Positions 24,649 through 38,400 of a DNA stretch of 64,000 bases are shown piece after piece. Origin of the DNA: Pilasporangium apinafurcum (Eukaryota; Oomycota; Peronosporomycetes; Pythiales; Pythiaceae); NCBI GenBank assembly GCA_001600495.1, contig BCKE01000013.1, forward strand, positions 253,228-317,227. The letters are read 5' to 3'. The first letter of the stretch is position 1; each line of letters starts with the position of its first letter. The notes beneath the pieces are model-generated. The model was not told the DNA's origin and ran no database searches. It worked only from the letters and a program-made list of their open reading frames with translations. The position numbers and the translations under genes are program-made.

Positions 24649-25945
24649 TATACATGGGTCGAACTTGTTTCAGGTCCTGTATCGCATTGCAATATATTGC
24701 TGGTCGGCTCGTTTTCAGCGACAATATTTTTTGGTGACAATAATCTGAGTTTGGTTATTATACCGTTTTTGTCAGGCGTATCCAGAACAAAAGTGGAAAA
24801 TTTTTTCAAATTTAACCGTCACAGATGTTGAAGTTGCTAGTTATGTCCAGCTGCATACAAGCCAATAGCCAATCAGAGGCCGTAATTGTTAAATTTCTTC
24901 GCTCCAAACACCAGTGGGATGGGCACAATTCCCCGTTTCATGAAAAACAAAGCCCAACAGGCGTGTTCACTTGGCAATTGTATAGAAAATACCGGTGACT
25001 GTTTCTGGTCTAGCATGAAACAAACAATACACAAAATCGGGATGAGAACCCCCCACCTCCGCGTCGCACCTTATGATGATCAACTACCACTTGCACCCTC
25101 TCATACGCATGTGGGATGCGTTCTTTACGGTATCTGAGTGAAAGCAAAAGACAAGTTTTATACACCAAAATACTTTTGTTTATTTCGGGCTGAAATGAAA
25201 CACCACGTCCAAACTTGATGAAAAGACGCCGAGTTATGCATGGTATGTTTATCTTCCCAATCAGATATCATGTCATCACAATTATTTGTGTAGCTAAGAA
25301 TGGTGATTTTTTTTTGTGCTACCATTCGACGTAATCCTTAAGATCTTTATAATGGGTAAAAAAAACTTTGCTCACCCTGCAATTCATAGCAGTATTGCGT
25401 TCCTCACACACATCGCCACAAAAAAATGGTTGACGTAATGGAGTGTTGATACATACATTTCTCAAATGCTTCTGCAGCATCTGCGCAACCTCAACTTGTG
25501 TTGGTCCTATAGCTTATCAACATTCTCGATTTTTTACTACCAGCTGGATGTGTGTATGACAGGACATATTGCTTCCTCAAAGATTACGAAAAACCTCCAA
25601 TTTCGGGGATTTCTACCAATCCTGAGCACTCATATCCGACACGAGCCAATCGTTTTGTAGATTGGACCTGAAATTATTTCACGTGGGGTTCTTTCCGCTG
25701 TTCTTTTTTTTCGTGGTTGGCTGGTTCCAAAGTGTTTCAAAGTATTTAAAACTGTTTTTTTCCGTGGTTTTGGTTTTATGATACACCTCTTCTCCATTTG
25801 TTTCCAACGGAGTCAAGTGAGGAGATCTGAAAAAGCTTTACAATCGCATTTCCCTTCCCAGGCAAAGAAGAACAAGTGCGGAAGGAACGTAAAGCAACAA
25901 ACGCGTCTTTAAACGTCATTTCTAAGCAGCTTCTCATCCCAAAGA
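24649..25945. other. Intergenic region, probably old transposon debris
   Basis: No gene is recognised. A short perfect hairpin (CGCAT/ATGCG around five bases) lies near 25106-25120. T-rich stretches near 25300-25340 loosely resemble sequence near 5165-5215 (a run of T followed by GTGCT and a nearby ATTC), which might be a dispersed repeat. The last 150 bases should be the promoter of the next gene. Confidence 0.35.
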
Positions 25946-26422
25946 ATGGATTTCCAAGGTTTTGTGCGTCGTTTTTCCCAATCTGCTCCTAATAGCTCGA
26001 CCGAAGGGTTCCTGGCCGAAAACAACACTACGGTGCGGAACAGACCGCAAGGGCTCACAGTCGACACGAATGTGCTGAAGGAATACCGTTCCAAAGTGAA
26101 GACGTTTGAGAGCACGCGGAAAGACATAGAACCACAGTGGAGCAGCAACAACAATAACGACTCGGAACACAGCAGCCGCGCGCCAACGCCGACGTCCACA
26201 CGTAATGAAGACATCGAACGGCATAACAGCATGCGTCGTCGTCGCAGCAGTTCGGAATGTTTGCTGCTGGCAAAGACCCGCGGTGGTCAAGATCTTCCCG
26301 GTCCGTGCCAAGAGTACATTAGCAGTGTGAAACAAATCTTGGCCAAGAGCGAAGACAGTCGACCGGAGTACCAGCGTCGTCGTTCCATGTCGATGCGGAA
26401 CAACCCACCGGTGTTTCAGTAA
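25946..26422 (+). CDS. Small basic Ser/Arg-rich protein, unknown function
   Basis: An intronless frame of 158 residues with an ATG start. I do not recognise the family. It is hydrophilic and probably mostly disordered, with two arginine-serine clusters (HNSMRRRRSSSECLL and YQRRRSMSMRN) that look like basophilic kinase sites, and a helical VLKEYRSKVKTFESTRKDIE segment around residues 43-62. There is no signal peptide or membrane segment. The absence of stops over 477 bases, the composition and the clean flanks favour a real gene; an added intron cannot be excluded. Confidence 0.65.
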   Translation: MDFQGFVRRFSQSAPNSSTEGFLAENNTTVRNRPQGLTVDTNVLKEYRSKVKTFESTRKDIEPQWSSNNNNDSEHSSRAPTPTSTRNEDIERHNSMRRRRSSSECLLLAKTRGGQDLPGPCQEYISSVKQILAKSEDSRPEYQRRRSMSMRNNPPVFQ

Positions 26423-26610
26423 CTTCTTTTTTCAAGAACTCAAGACCAAAAAAAGACAACATTTGAAATGATAGAGAAGTTGAACACACACACCATGTCA
26501 CTGGCTGGTCCATGAACGGACTTGCGCACACAAGGTCTGAAGAAAATCAAGAAGAAGGAAGTTTGTGCATGTAGCTATATTAACACAAGTGGAAGTTTGT
26601 ATTTAGGTAG

Positions 26611-26636
26611 ACTTGGGGGCGTGTCGCTCCCCAAGT
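26611..26636. repeat. Perfect 8-bp inverted repeat between convergent genes
   Basis: ACTTGGGG (26611-26618) and CCCCAAGT (26629-26636) flank a ten-base spacer. It lies in the 403-base gap between the small basic gene and the 3' end of the kinase gene, so it could fold in either 3' transcript. Apart from this hairpin, 26423-26825 shows nothing. Confidence 0.5.
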
Positions 26637-26825
26637 GACAGAGACGGAAGAGAAAGAGAGTGATAGTAGCCCAAGAAAGGGAGAGCATGGAGAGTACAGG
26701 AAGCGTGTTGCCATATCCATCCACTCTACGTCGTATTATAATATTATAGTGTTTTGCTTTTTGACGCCTTGGTGTTGTGGATACCTTTTAGCTTCTATCT
26801 ACAAGTATCTCTGAATGACCTTACG

Positions 26826-29800
26826 TTAGTTGTCAAGATGTCTAACCGAAAAGATGGGCACTGCCAGGAGTTCTCGAGTTTTAGACAGGGAACAGAGTGG
26901 CAACCGACACAGTGGACATGCATACAACTTCCACGCTCTATCCGCAAGCCTCTGTTCACCTGGTGTCATCAATAGCTGCTCTATCATGCCATCCACCAAC
27001 ACTTTTGCCCGCTCACTAGCATGTGGCGTCGCAGTGAAGGCATTAGATGTTTCGGTGGGTACATTACCCCCCATCATGTTCTGCTTGTTTATGTGCCATT
27101 TTTTCTTTCTCGGAGTAGAGCGAGGTGATAAAAGGGATTGAGCCACACTACCGTGCGTTCCACCGGCATTAGCTTGGGAGAGACCGCCTTCTACTACCAA
27201 GAGCGAGTCCAATCGCTCAACCATCGCGATGTCCACGTAGACCCACCGCACGGGAACCCCTCCTCTCGCTCTCGCTTCCATCGACAGCACCAGCTTCTCT
27301 TCATGGGTGTCGTGGATAAATGTACGATCCACTGGGTAGGCGTCATCCTTAAAATGGAATTGAAGGTCGTCGTCTTCGTTATTATTTGCTGTGGTTCGAT
27401 CGACGTGTAGAGCTTGGAATGGATGGAAGCATGGGCAGGTATAGTGAGAGTCATTCACTGCTCTACTACCACCACCGCTTGTAGTGGTTGAGTGACAGAT
27501 GCATTGCTGAGTTGCTAATCCGTCCCGAAAAGCGAGGCTTGCGATGGCAAACACCACAAACCCACAGCGACATATTACTACGTGTCGCTCAGTTTCCTTT
27601 GTTATCAGTAATCTCCGCATTCTGCGATGCTGATCGGCAAGTTGACTGAGCTGCGTGAAGAATTCCACGTCTGGATAGGCAAAACAAGCGATGTAATCGC
27701 GTGTAAAACGACTCAACACGGTCATCGGCGTAAGTGCAAAGCTCCGCTGAAGGAAGAAAAGCAAAGTCGACGTCATCAAGGTCGTCAGTTTTTGATGGCT
27801 ATTTGAGGTAGCAGTATCGAAATCTAGCGCGAGAAATACGACATTCCCGGCCTCGTTGTGGAGTTTGCACTGCAGCATGGGGAAGAAATGAGGTGCATCC
27901 ATCACCAACTGATGCAATAGGTTGAATTTTGATATTTTATCGGTTCTCCATTGCTGATTGAGAAAGACCATCGTCCGCCGATCGTCTTCGTCTATGGCCG
28001 ACACAATGTGGAGAGTCTTATCGCTTGGGTTTTGGCAGGCGTGTTGGTCTACCTCGTCATTGCGCTTGTTAGTTTCCCAGCAGAAATACACGAAATGAAC
28101 GAAGCGTCGATTGTTCTCAGCTTCGAACTCATCCATCACCGAAGCAAGCGAGCATGTACGACCGCTTTGCGCACTGTAACATATTTTCTCTGTCGTATTG
28201 CTGTCAGCGAGGTACATGTTCCAGAAGAGACGCATTATCGCAGTGCCAGTGGTGTTGCCTGCTTGTCGACCTGATCGTGGCGTAGGGGATGTATTTCTTG
28301 AGTTACTCCGATGTAATGGCTTCGAAAGCAACGTGGATGAAGTATGAACACCATCTTCGACACCATCCTCCGTCTTGGTTGGCTCATCTTCCTCTGAAAT
28401 GGTATTAGACGCGATGTTGTGCATGAGCATTTTCTCTTCCTCAGTCATTGGTAGTTGCAGCACTTGCATTATCAGCTGAAGCACATGATGCATCAACTGT
28501 GGCAATGATACCCGCTGTGATGAGTGGCGTACAAGTATTTGTCCATACAAATCGATCAATTGGGTCATTATACACTCTTCCTGCTCTCCTGTAGGCTGTA
28601 ATATTGCCCTTAGCTTCTCTTCATGATCAGACCTCAACACTTTCTCATTTGACACTACCAGATGTGCGTAGAGTGCAGCCCATTCATCATTGGCAAACAT
28701 GAGTTCCTGTGTGATCAGCTCGTAGAGTAGACATCCCATGGACCATACGTCACTCGCACACGTGATCTTGGTTCTCCGTTGGTGGACTGGATCGCTTCCT
28801 TTGATTTTCAGCATCTCGGGACTCTTAATGGCCTCAGTTCCTCGAGTTCGGGACAGAAAGAAGTATTTCTCGCTTTGTTTCTTCATCCCATCAACTAATG
28901 ATGAAGATGTTGCCTTCGGAGATGGAGGAGCAGAAGTGGATGTAAACGTAAACGTACTGGTGCATGTAGGCACTTCCACAAATTCAGACGCTGCAATCAT
29001 GGACTCACCAAAGTCGGCAAAGCAGAAACACGCATGTAACGAACTATTACGTTTTGAGTCGGTGATGTCAGCGTCGTAGTGTTCCTGGTGGAGCAGCAAT
29101 CGTTTTGTGAGGTCGTATGGTGTTGTTCGGATGAGGATGTTATCACTTTTAATATCGAAATGGGCGATACCTTCAGCATGAAGGCGCATCAAACAGTGGC
29201 AGATCTGATAGAACGCACGAAGCACCAGCAGCAACCGCGCTCTGAACGACATTGCTCTATCACCATTTGTTCTACTTATGTCATTTGGAAGAGCAGTAGT
29301 AATGCTGGCAGTATGATGATGGATGGATGCACTCCACTCGGCCAACGTACACGGACAATACTCGGTCACAATCTCAAAATTGCTGGCGTCGTCGTGGTTG
29401 CCAAAATCGAGCAGCTGAATCGCCGCGAGTTCGCCCTGGAGTCTCTTCAGCACGGAGATTTCGTTGTAAAGGTCACTTAGGACTGACAAATCGCCCGACC
29501 GGCGTTGATGATCAAGTACTTTGACCGCCAACGCTTTCGGATGGGACAGGATGGGTGTCGTTTTGTAAACAGTTGCGAAGGCACCTTTGGCAATGTAATG
29601 GCGATCACTGGCTCGTGATCCACTAGTGTCATCATGTTCGTCCTCCTTGTCGTCCTTGTTATCCTCGTTGTCCTCATTATTTACTATCGGTGCCGTCTTG
29701 TTTGTTGATATAACCTCTTCGCTTTTCATGTAAATGCTACGATCAAATGAATTGGGGAGCAGCAGCCGTAGTAACACACAGATCATTGACACCCGAGCGG

Positions 29801-32800
29801 CCACTCCAAACGACTGAATCGATTCGAGATCCAAGATCATGCGATTGAGTGCGCACCGATCTACAGGATAAATCACCAAGTGCTGCTGGAGCATCCAAAG
29901 CAAATCTTTACATGAACGTTCATCATCATTGCTGAGATCGTTCAAGCAAGCAGAAGTGGGGATTGCATACCGAGGACAGCAGACGGGGTCCAACTCGGAC
30001 GTATTTTCCTGTACGATCCATGAGGTGCTTAATAGTAGGGTGAGTGCGTGCAGATCATCATCATGGACAAGCAAATTCTGACCAAAGCATTGGTCCTGGT
30101 CATCTTTGACTGATCCATCCAATGGTAAGTTACTCATGTGGAGATGCAATTTTGGAAGAAGCGCTACACTGATTGGCATCACCGACAGGTCCAGGGGTTT
30201 TACAACCTGTATGGAGGAGGACTCATCGTCTTTAATGATCACTGCAGTACCATCATAATCCTTCATAACCGTACTGTGTTTGACTTGTACAGACTCCACG
30301 ACTTGCTGTGTTTGTTTAGGCACAACTGGTCGTGGAGAATTCAAATACTTGATGATCAATGGAAGCACTCGATACGTTTGGAAAGCGTGCTGAATGATGG
30401 GAAACTGAGTCCGATGGTTGGCAAGAACGATGAGGCACTTGAGATGCAATTCTACAACGCGACACACCTGGGTGCGCTGCTCCTCTATGTCACTGCTTGA
30501 AGCAGACAAACGACTCACATATTGGTCCACGTGAAAGATGTGACTGGCGACGCATGCCTCGAAATCCACCTGCCACTGGGAATACTCGTCAGGTTGGAAC
30601 GAGACGTAGAGCTTTTGCTGGAGCGAGAGGAATGCCACGAACACGTCACAATACGTCTGGTTTTCAAATGTCAACAGCACTGGTGGTGCGTCGATGCATC
30701 GAAATTGCTGGGGTATCCGAAGCATCGCAGACGTAGAGGGAACATCTTTAGCTCTTCCATCGACCCCTTCGCTGTTTGGAAGCAACAGCTGCAATAAATA
30801 TGTCCACAATGAAACTTCCTCATCCTCATGATCTGTTTCCATGAGTCTTGGTGACAATACACTAGCCATCAGCACGGCTTTCCGCTGCTCAATTACCTCC
30901 AAGTCAGTCGCCATTGTGATACTCGTCCGTGCAGTGCCAAATCCACTATTACTATTACTATTTTTTCTGCTGATCGTAGTGTAATTGTTCTGATGCCACT
31001 GATTGAGAATCGGCAGATAGAGATCCAACGTCACAAACGCATCCAATAGCCTCAAAATATCTCTTTCAACGCCCCACCAACAGCTTTCTTCGCTCGAGAC
31101 ATTGGACGGGATGAACGCAAGTTGGTATTTGATAAGTGGGACTATCGAAGCAGACCCGCTCGCTAACGCACGCAACACTACCGTTTGAAGGTCCACATCA
31201 CCCACACGCTCCATAATCAGTCGAAAGAGATGCAACAACTGCATTGTATACTCGCGTATCCTTGTGTGCATGATCACTGCTGCTGGCGAAGATGACACAG
31301 TTTGTGTTTGCTCTATCCACAAATTCAACGTTTTTCTTGTCTTCAGGAAATCTTCTAATGATACGAGCACCCATTCATTCAAGAGCGCTCTGGGAACCCA
31401 TCGAAACATGGTTATGTGCATCAGCAGATCCACTCTGGGAGGTGCTGCAGTTATTGAAGAAGGAGCATTTGCATGAGATAATTTCTTGCGTTGACCATCT
31501 TCATTCTTGTTACCGTCTTCTTGTGGTCCTAGTAATTCGTTCGCCAGATATTCGTTAAAGTCGCGTAATTGCGAACGAAACAAATGCAGCAAGTGATAAT
31601 ATTTCTTATCTCCTAGTGCCGTAGCCATGCGTCTCCTCATTAACGCTTCAAGACGAAAGAGCTCCGATACACAAAGGATCATCATTCGAAGACCACAGTA
31701 CAACTGTTGACGAACATCATTGGCCGATGATCGTAGTGATGATGTTATCTCAGTTCTTTGTTGGTTTTGCGACCTCAGATCGCCAGTAGCCTTGGCAATT
31801 TCAAAATACAGCCTTTCGTAGACGTTTGTGCGTCGAAGGAGTAGCACAACATCCTTCTCCCACTGTTTATCCGACATGTGAATAAGAAAATAACGTGTCA
31901 GCTGGAGAAGAAGCTCATACACGGTGATCTTGGCCGACGCTTGCCGCTGTTTTCGACGACATCCATGTAAAGGCTGTCGCAAACAACCAGCACCATAATC
32001 ACTCGCGCTGTCAAGATGAAACTCGTCCTCATTCGCATTCACTTCTTGGCAAAAGCACCATATTTCCGCAGATGTCATCGCGTCTTTGTGGTGATTACTT
32101 TGTTCTGTGCAACCTACCTCCTTTGGTCGATCGAATACATGTCTTTGACAAAGTTGAGCCTTCAATTCGTCTTGAACACATACTGGGTCGATACGAAAGA
32201 ACGTCAACGGGGGATAAGTTACTGCATTTGGTGGAATGGCAAACGCTGTGTGTTTCCTCCCCATGGTAAATAATGACGACCGACGCGTTTGCAATTGTGT
32301 AGATGCGGGTGCTGACAGTTTCTTTTGTTCTTCTTCTTTCACTCTTCCTGTCATGTTGGCTGAGAGCTGTTGCGAGTGATCGCCACTACAGAGGGCTGTC
32401 CAGAGCGCATTGAAACCCTGATGCTTGAGAAACTGAGCCTGAAACATGGGTGCACACGCAATCAGTTCGCGTATTAATTCCACACAGATTCCGGGTAAAT
32501 CAAGACGCAAAGCGAATAACTGAAGTAATTGGTGTACCAAGCGACAGCACATGGCTGCATCACTACGCTGAGCCAGAAACACGAGATCAAAGCAGACTGT
32601 TCGTGCAAAATCAATGAGAGGATCTTCCTGCGATTTTTTCTCATCGTGGTTAGTGCAACTGGGAGGTCTGACAGCTGATGTATCGGGTCGAAAAGGGGAG
32701 AGCGCTGTTCCAACCATCAACTCGAGCAAACATGGCATAAACTGCATCACCAAGTCGAGTTTCTCCTTAGGCCAGATCAGCGGTTGGTGGTGCAGTAATT

Positions 32801-33985
32801 GATCATCCTCGACTCGTTCCGCTGCATCTATACGAACGAAATATGAATGCAGCGCCATCAACGCGTCCAGAAAGCCCACAGGTAAGGGTTTGTATGGAAT
32901 GATCGCCTTGCATGCTGTCTGCAGAGCTGTAAGCAACATCAGCTCCGGATCAGTGCAGTTCACGTCAACAAAATTCTGACAGCTTAACGACTGGTGGATA
33001 GGCATCGTGCTGCTGACATTGGTCTCTTTCAGCATCACCTGATCTGGCCACAAGAAATTGTCGCGCAATATCGCAAATCTACGTCAATTAAGACAGTAAA
33101 TGCGATCAAAATCAACAAACATTGATAGCTAAACAAAAACTGGAAATCGTACCTTATACCAGCATCAAACACACGTTTAGAAGTGAAATGCATGGAATTC
33201 AGGAAGGCTGAGGGTTTGTACGTGCCATCGGAGACCACAATCGCCATTTTCTGAACATCGAACTCGATCTGCCGCACTGGGATGGCAGTCAAATTGCTGG
33301 TGGACCCGTCGTTGTTGCGTACTGTGATGAGAATGAAGAATGCACATGCCGTAGAATGTAATGTGAATATGCAACGATCAGAAGCTGATGAGGCAGCAAC
33401 TGCTGCTTCCCAATTTTCAATGGTTGCTTTTTCGTCCAAAGCCACCTCACTACAAAGGTCCATCACAAGGGCTTGTACAGCTGGTAGAAAGCGTGTCCAA
33501 CACGTTTCCAAATGTGAATACGTGTATGGCGCTAAGCGTACTCTATGCACACCGGAGGTATGCCATGTTACGTTAGGTTGACTGAAGTTTCTAGCATTAG
33601 TGAACTCTGGTGGTGGTGGTGGCTGTTCCCAATTCCATTCGATGCCATTTTCATTGTACTTCTTGAGCTCTTTGCCTCCTATCAGCGTAGTTACACGTAC
33701 AGCTCGACGAAATTTGATAAAGATACTGAGGTCATCGCTTTCGTCCACCGCCAACACGTACGCTCCGGGTGGTTGATGTGCCAGCCATTGTAACGCCAAC
33801 GCTGAATTCGGTGCTAATACTGCCAGGAAGAAGCGCTGGGAGGTGTTTATAGCAGCCGGGGTTGTTTCCTTGTAGTGGTAGAGTATGCTGCTCTGGTTGT
33901 TCGTCGACTTGTCTGTCCATTCCACCACCATCACAGTTCCCACCATCATCTTCTTCTGATCACCACTGATAACACTCTCAGCCAT
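26826..33985 (-). CDS. Giant serine/threonine protein kinase-domain protein
   Basis: Exons 33153-33985 and 26826-33078 give 2,361 residues; the 74-bp intron has a GTACG donor. The kinase domain lies at about residues 1435-1830. Seen: glycine loop IAKGAFATVY, catalytic Lys in ALAVKVLD, catalytic loop HFDIKSDNIL, metal-binding ADFGES, activation segment end GTEAIKSPEML, and SDVWSMGCLLYELI. All catalytic residues are present, but the HRD Arg is Phe. A long insert rich in Ser and Thr sits between ADFG and SPE. The N-terminal 1,400 residues are helical with many Leu and may form armadillo-like repeats. The C-terminal 500 residues hold Cys/His clusters (CRCGF, ACPLCRLPLC) that could bind zinc. Substrate and pathway are unknown. 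Both ends of the model are well supported: the start ATG follows a stop-rich stretch. Confidence 0.88.
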
Positions 33986-34625
33986 GATAGTAAATCAGCA
34001 AAAACTCATGTATCCAAGTCTATGGAGTCAGTTGAGGTGCATCAAGATGCATTTATTCCATTGCCCATTGCACACCCCAACACAAATATATAACAGGGAG
34101 GGAAAACGCCAAAGAAGAAAACGACCTATCCAAAGTTGAAGCTGTTGATTTAAAGCCAATAAAATCGTTTGAATTCGGATATTTAGATATTTTTAGCCAA
34201 TGAAATACGGATATATTGCGAAAGGTCGTGAAAAAAAGGGAAGCGACACATTGATCGGAAAGTGCAAATCCATGAGCGTAAGAAAGAGCTGCTCAATTTG
34301 CATGCCACATGACCAGCGCTATGGATCCCAATCAAGAAGAAGAAGAAGATAATGGTGATGAAAAAGTTGAACCCATTTATGAAATGATAATTGGGGTGTA
34401 GTGATATATAATGTTCGTTATTAGAACCTTCTCGCCCTCAAATGTGAATGAGGCAATGCGGCCATTGTCTTGACAGAAACTGCCCACCCATGCCCATGTC
34501 ATGCCCCATCTGCCCAATCATCGTCAATTCCTGTCAACGTAGCCGGTGCGTTTATCTCTCGTTTTCTTCGTTCATTTCTTCAGTCGTCCCGTCATCTTCT
34601 CCGCATCATTGATAAAGTATGCACA
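33986..34625. promoter_or_regulatory. Divergent intergenic region between kinase and Myb-like genes
   Basis: 640 bases between two start codons on opposite strands. It contains an AGAAGAAGAAGAAG tract near 34340 and AT-rich stretches, and pyrimidine-rich sequence with TTCATTTCTTCAG just before the Myb-like gene, which loosely resembles an oomycete initiator. No gene is evident. Confidence 0.35.
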
Positions 34626-35207
34626 ATGTCCAATTTTACTGATGACGAAGACCGTCAGCTGGTGCAACTCGCAAGTGTGTTTGAGAGCCATGGGCGGCAG
34701 ATCGTCTGGGACCAACTCGCGCAGCAAATGAAGAGTAGCTCGCAATCGAAACACGCACTCCGGCAGCGGCTGAAAACGCTCAAGCGCACACACGGCAAAG
34801 ATATACAACGCTTTCCTGTCTGGTACTTTCGGAAACCATTCGTGAATGCAATCAATCCACATTGGCTCACTAAGACATGCTTTACGACTCGAATGAATCT
34901 CCATAACAGCGCCAATAATAGGAATAATACTGTTCCAACTCGGCCGACGCCGGACACAAGCAAAAACGCAACACCATGCGTCTCGAATCCACCAAACGCT
35001 AACGCCTTCTTCCATGACAGAGTACATGCAGTCCGCTACAAAAGAGCTGCTCAACCACCACGGCGAACTAACACTCGCCAATCCACCTTGCGATCGATAT
35101 ATCCGTCATCTTCTTCGTCATCACTGCTGCTGTTAGCGTCCGTGGCAGTCAAGGAATACGAGCAGAACCCCCTAAGCAAGTCGAGACCGCTCTCTAAGAC
35201 AGTGTGA
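34626..35207 (+). CDS. Myb/SANT-like DNA-binding protein
   Basis: 193 residues without introns. The open frame extends further upstream, but the ATG at 34626 directly precedes SNFTDDEDRQLVQLA, a Myb-type helix opening, and is the likeliest start. A single Myb/SANT-like unit covers residues 3-65, with FTDDEDRQL, GRQIVWDQLAQQM and ALRQRLKTLKRTHGKD. The first Myb Trp is Phe, and the second is kept (IVW). The rest is basic and Asn/Thr/Ser-rich with no recognised domain. Probable role: nuclear DNA-binding regulator; targets are unknown. The last third is low complexity and its exact end could change if an intron was missed. Confidence 0.7.
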   Translation: MSNFTDDEDRQLVQLASVFESHGRQIVWDQLAQQMKSSSQSKHALRQRLKTLKRTHGKDIQRFPVWYFRKPFVNAINPHWLTKTCFTTRMNLHNSANNRNNTVPTRPTPDTSKNATPCVSNPPNANAFFHDRVHAVRYKRAAQPPRRTNTRQSTLRSIYPSSSSSSLLLLASVAVKEYEQNPLSKSRPLSKTV

Positions 35208-35452
35208 CGTATTTTCCCGCTTAGCTGGTTTGCTTTGGTTGTTTGTATTGTATGAAGTAGATGTGAGGCGACTGCATTAATTGGTCGTGGACAAGCAGAA
35301 CCGTTATGCTGCCACTTCACAACACTTCCGTTGTGTCTAACGTCTAAAAATGGCTCGATTTGGACAAAAAAAATTTCTCGTGTCCATGTGATAGTCAGCG
35401 CTTTCACTTCTTCTGCTGATCACTAGCTGCGCTTTGATATTCATCCATCGAG

Positions 35453-38400
35453 ATGAGTGAGTCTTCCATGGCTACAACTAGCGATCAGTCAAGACAGGAA
35501 GAGCGTACCAAGCAGCTGCCTGCCTCAGAAACTTCAGAGGATGACTCTGAAGTGTGGCCCATCAACCGCCTGAGCTACGAAGAAATCAAACCATCCGAGT
35601 TATTGGTAATCGACAAGCTTTTCACCGGCCGAGAGGATTCCCCTTTACTGACGAAGTGGGTCATGCAGCGCCAACCCTACGCGTTCCACAAGCGGCTGCT
35701 AGTGATTTCTTCGTATCGTATTTGGCTTCTCAAGCGCAAGACTGTCTCCTTCAAATCAACTCTCGCGCGCTGCAAGCAATTCCCGCTACTGCATCTCCAG
35801 CACGTACAGGTCCTGCGAGCGACCTGTGCTGGATCTTCTTCCGTTCCGATCACCACCATCAAATTCTTGATGGGTGCAGCCCAACATAACCATGTAGATC
35901 ATTCATCGACCGAGGTTGTGCATATCGACCCAGGTGTGCACACTGAGGACATTGTGCGGCTACTTCAGCGACTGTTGCATAGTCTAAGGCTGGCGTTTCC
36001 TAATAAACGGCTGCCAACTGTTCACTTACCCAGGAATTGCCACTGGCGAGAGTGCTTTGCTTCATTAAGACTAAATGAACAAGATCACAGCGATCAACAA
36101 CAACCTGAAGAAGGGGAAGACAACAAAGAGAACCAAGCAGAGACATTTGTAGCGATGACGACAGCATATCGAGCATTCTGCGATTATCTCGGCGCACCAT
36201 ATCGCTCCAGCGTCACTGAACGGTTGCAAGAATGTGCGAAAACACTGTCGTCGTGTGTCGATTTTCAGTATTGTCTAAGCTTCCCACCGGGTGTCGACGG
36301 CTATGAAACTCAACATAGCTCGTCGTCTTTCAAGGTAATAAATGGTATCCGAGCTTCCTTCTTGTCTTCGTTATCGCCTTCAGCCACTGAAGCGATTCAG
36401 TTACGTGAAGTACAAGCTCTGGCGCGCACTCTGGAGCACGTCCACTGCTTTGAACACATCGTTATCTACGATTTACATGTTGGAGAAACCGGTCTAAGCG
36501 CATTGTTTCAGTCGTTGCTTTCTCCCTTCTCAACCATCAAAGGATTTGCACTCAACAACGTGCGCTTATCTGCTTGTGCGCTGCGCACATTACAGAATGT
36601 CGTGTTACAATCGACTATTAAGCGCGAGGAGCACCAACGGTTGCAGCTCAAACGATTGGATTTCTCGTTTAACTCGTTCTCACACCAAATGGCGAATGAA
36701 ATGGCCACAACGCTCGAATTACTACCCACTGGACTGGATCTGCTGCAATTGGAGCAGTGTGAATTGACCTCTACGTCTAGTAGCCGCATCTTGTCGGCGT
36801 TGAAAACGAATTTGGCGTTCACATCTACACTGAAAGAGCTCAATTTGTCAGGCAACTGCCTTGGACGGGAAGGTACTCGCGTCTTATCATCGTGGATCAC
36901 TGGCGCGTTTGCACTGGAGCGACTGGATCTGTCGCAAACTCAACTACACATGAACAAGTTTTTTCAATCATTTGAGCAAAACACGATTTTACATGAGACT
37001 TCGCTCATCCAATTGGATTTGTCCTACAATCAGATGCATAGCCATGCCAGTTACGCATTGGGGCTTATCCTGGGCAAGACGAAAAGCCTATCAACGCTGT
37101 TTTTACGTGGGATGACAAGGCGTTTCCATCCGCAGACACTGGTGGAATTGTCGAGTAAATCTCGCTTTTTCATATCTACAGATCGATCGTCGACTCTTCC
37201 TTTCACGCGTAATGGGCTGAGGAAGGCTTATTTGCTAAATATCCTCCAGCCCATGTTTCAAAACAACGGACGCAACTCGCCCTGCTTGGTTGATCTCAGT
37301 GAAAATGATCTTAGTGGTCGCAAAGCTGAGCTGTTGGCGCAACTCATTGACGCCTCTCCCCTGGCAGCAAGAGCTTCGTTGCGTCTCGATCACACACGGC
37401 TTCATGACAAAGCGGTAGGTTTCCCTTTTGTTTGCCTCGCATATTGTCTCTGCTTGTATATGGTGGTGAAACTGAGGTTAACATTGGTGGCTTATAGTCG
37501 GTTCTGCTACTGCATTCCATTCGTGAGTGCAAGGCTTTGGATTCGCTGAGTCTAGAAGGCAATGGATACGTAAAACGCTGCGTCCAATTAAGTAGAAGCA
37601 GAAGCATGCAACCACACCACCAGGACCCTACAGCAGACTGTTCTTCAGATTTGACAACACCCGGATCAACTGCTTCACCTCCATCTGCAATCGAGGTGGC
37701 TGCTGCAAACGCCTTAACTTTGTTACTCGGCCATAGTTCCTCCAGTTCCTCTAGCCCCAATGTGCGCTCTTCTGCATTATTACCCAAGCCGCTGCGGCTG
37801 AAGGAGCTGTGTCTCAAGAGTGAATCTTCCTACGTCTTTGGGACGCACGTGTTGACCGCCGCAGTGGCTGCATTGACCCACAACCGTTTTCTGCAGGTAC
37901 TCGATGTCTCTGGTAACGCCTGCGGCGATGCACTCGCTGCTACGTTTCGTGTAGTGCTGCCGATCAATAAGGCATTACGTGTGCTGTTCTGGGATGGGAA
38001 TTTCACGACCGTTGATGGATTTGCGCAATTTTACGACGGCTTGCGGCAGAACGAGACGCTGCAGATGCTGCAAATGCCCATCCAGGACACACGAAGGGTA
38101 TATTATTGCGCTTTGATGTGTGTAGTAATGTTTGACTTACTCATTCAGATCTGAACGGATGTATCTGCGCTAATGATCAATTGTAGATACTGGAAGAACA
38201 AAAAGATCCACCTCGTGAAAAACTATTCAGTATCTTGGGCAAGATTTTCAAAGTCACAGAACGTAATCAGACACTTTTGCGGAAACCTGCTCACCACAAA
38301 GATTACAAGCAACAATGCCATCTCCAGAATGAGTATCAACAGGCAAGTGATAGCCAAAGCACTATTAACAAATCCACAGAAGTCACCACAGGACCACTAC

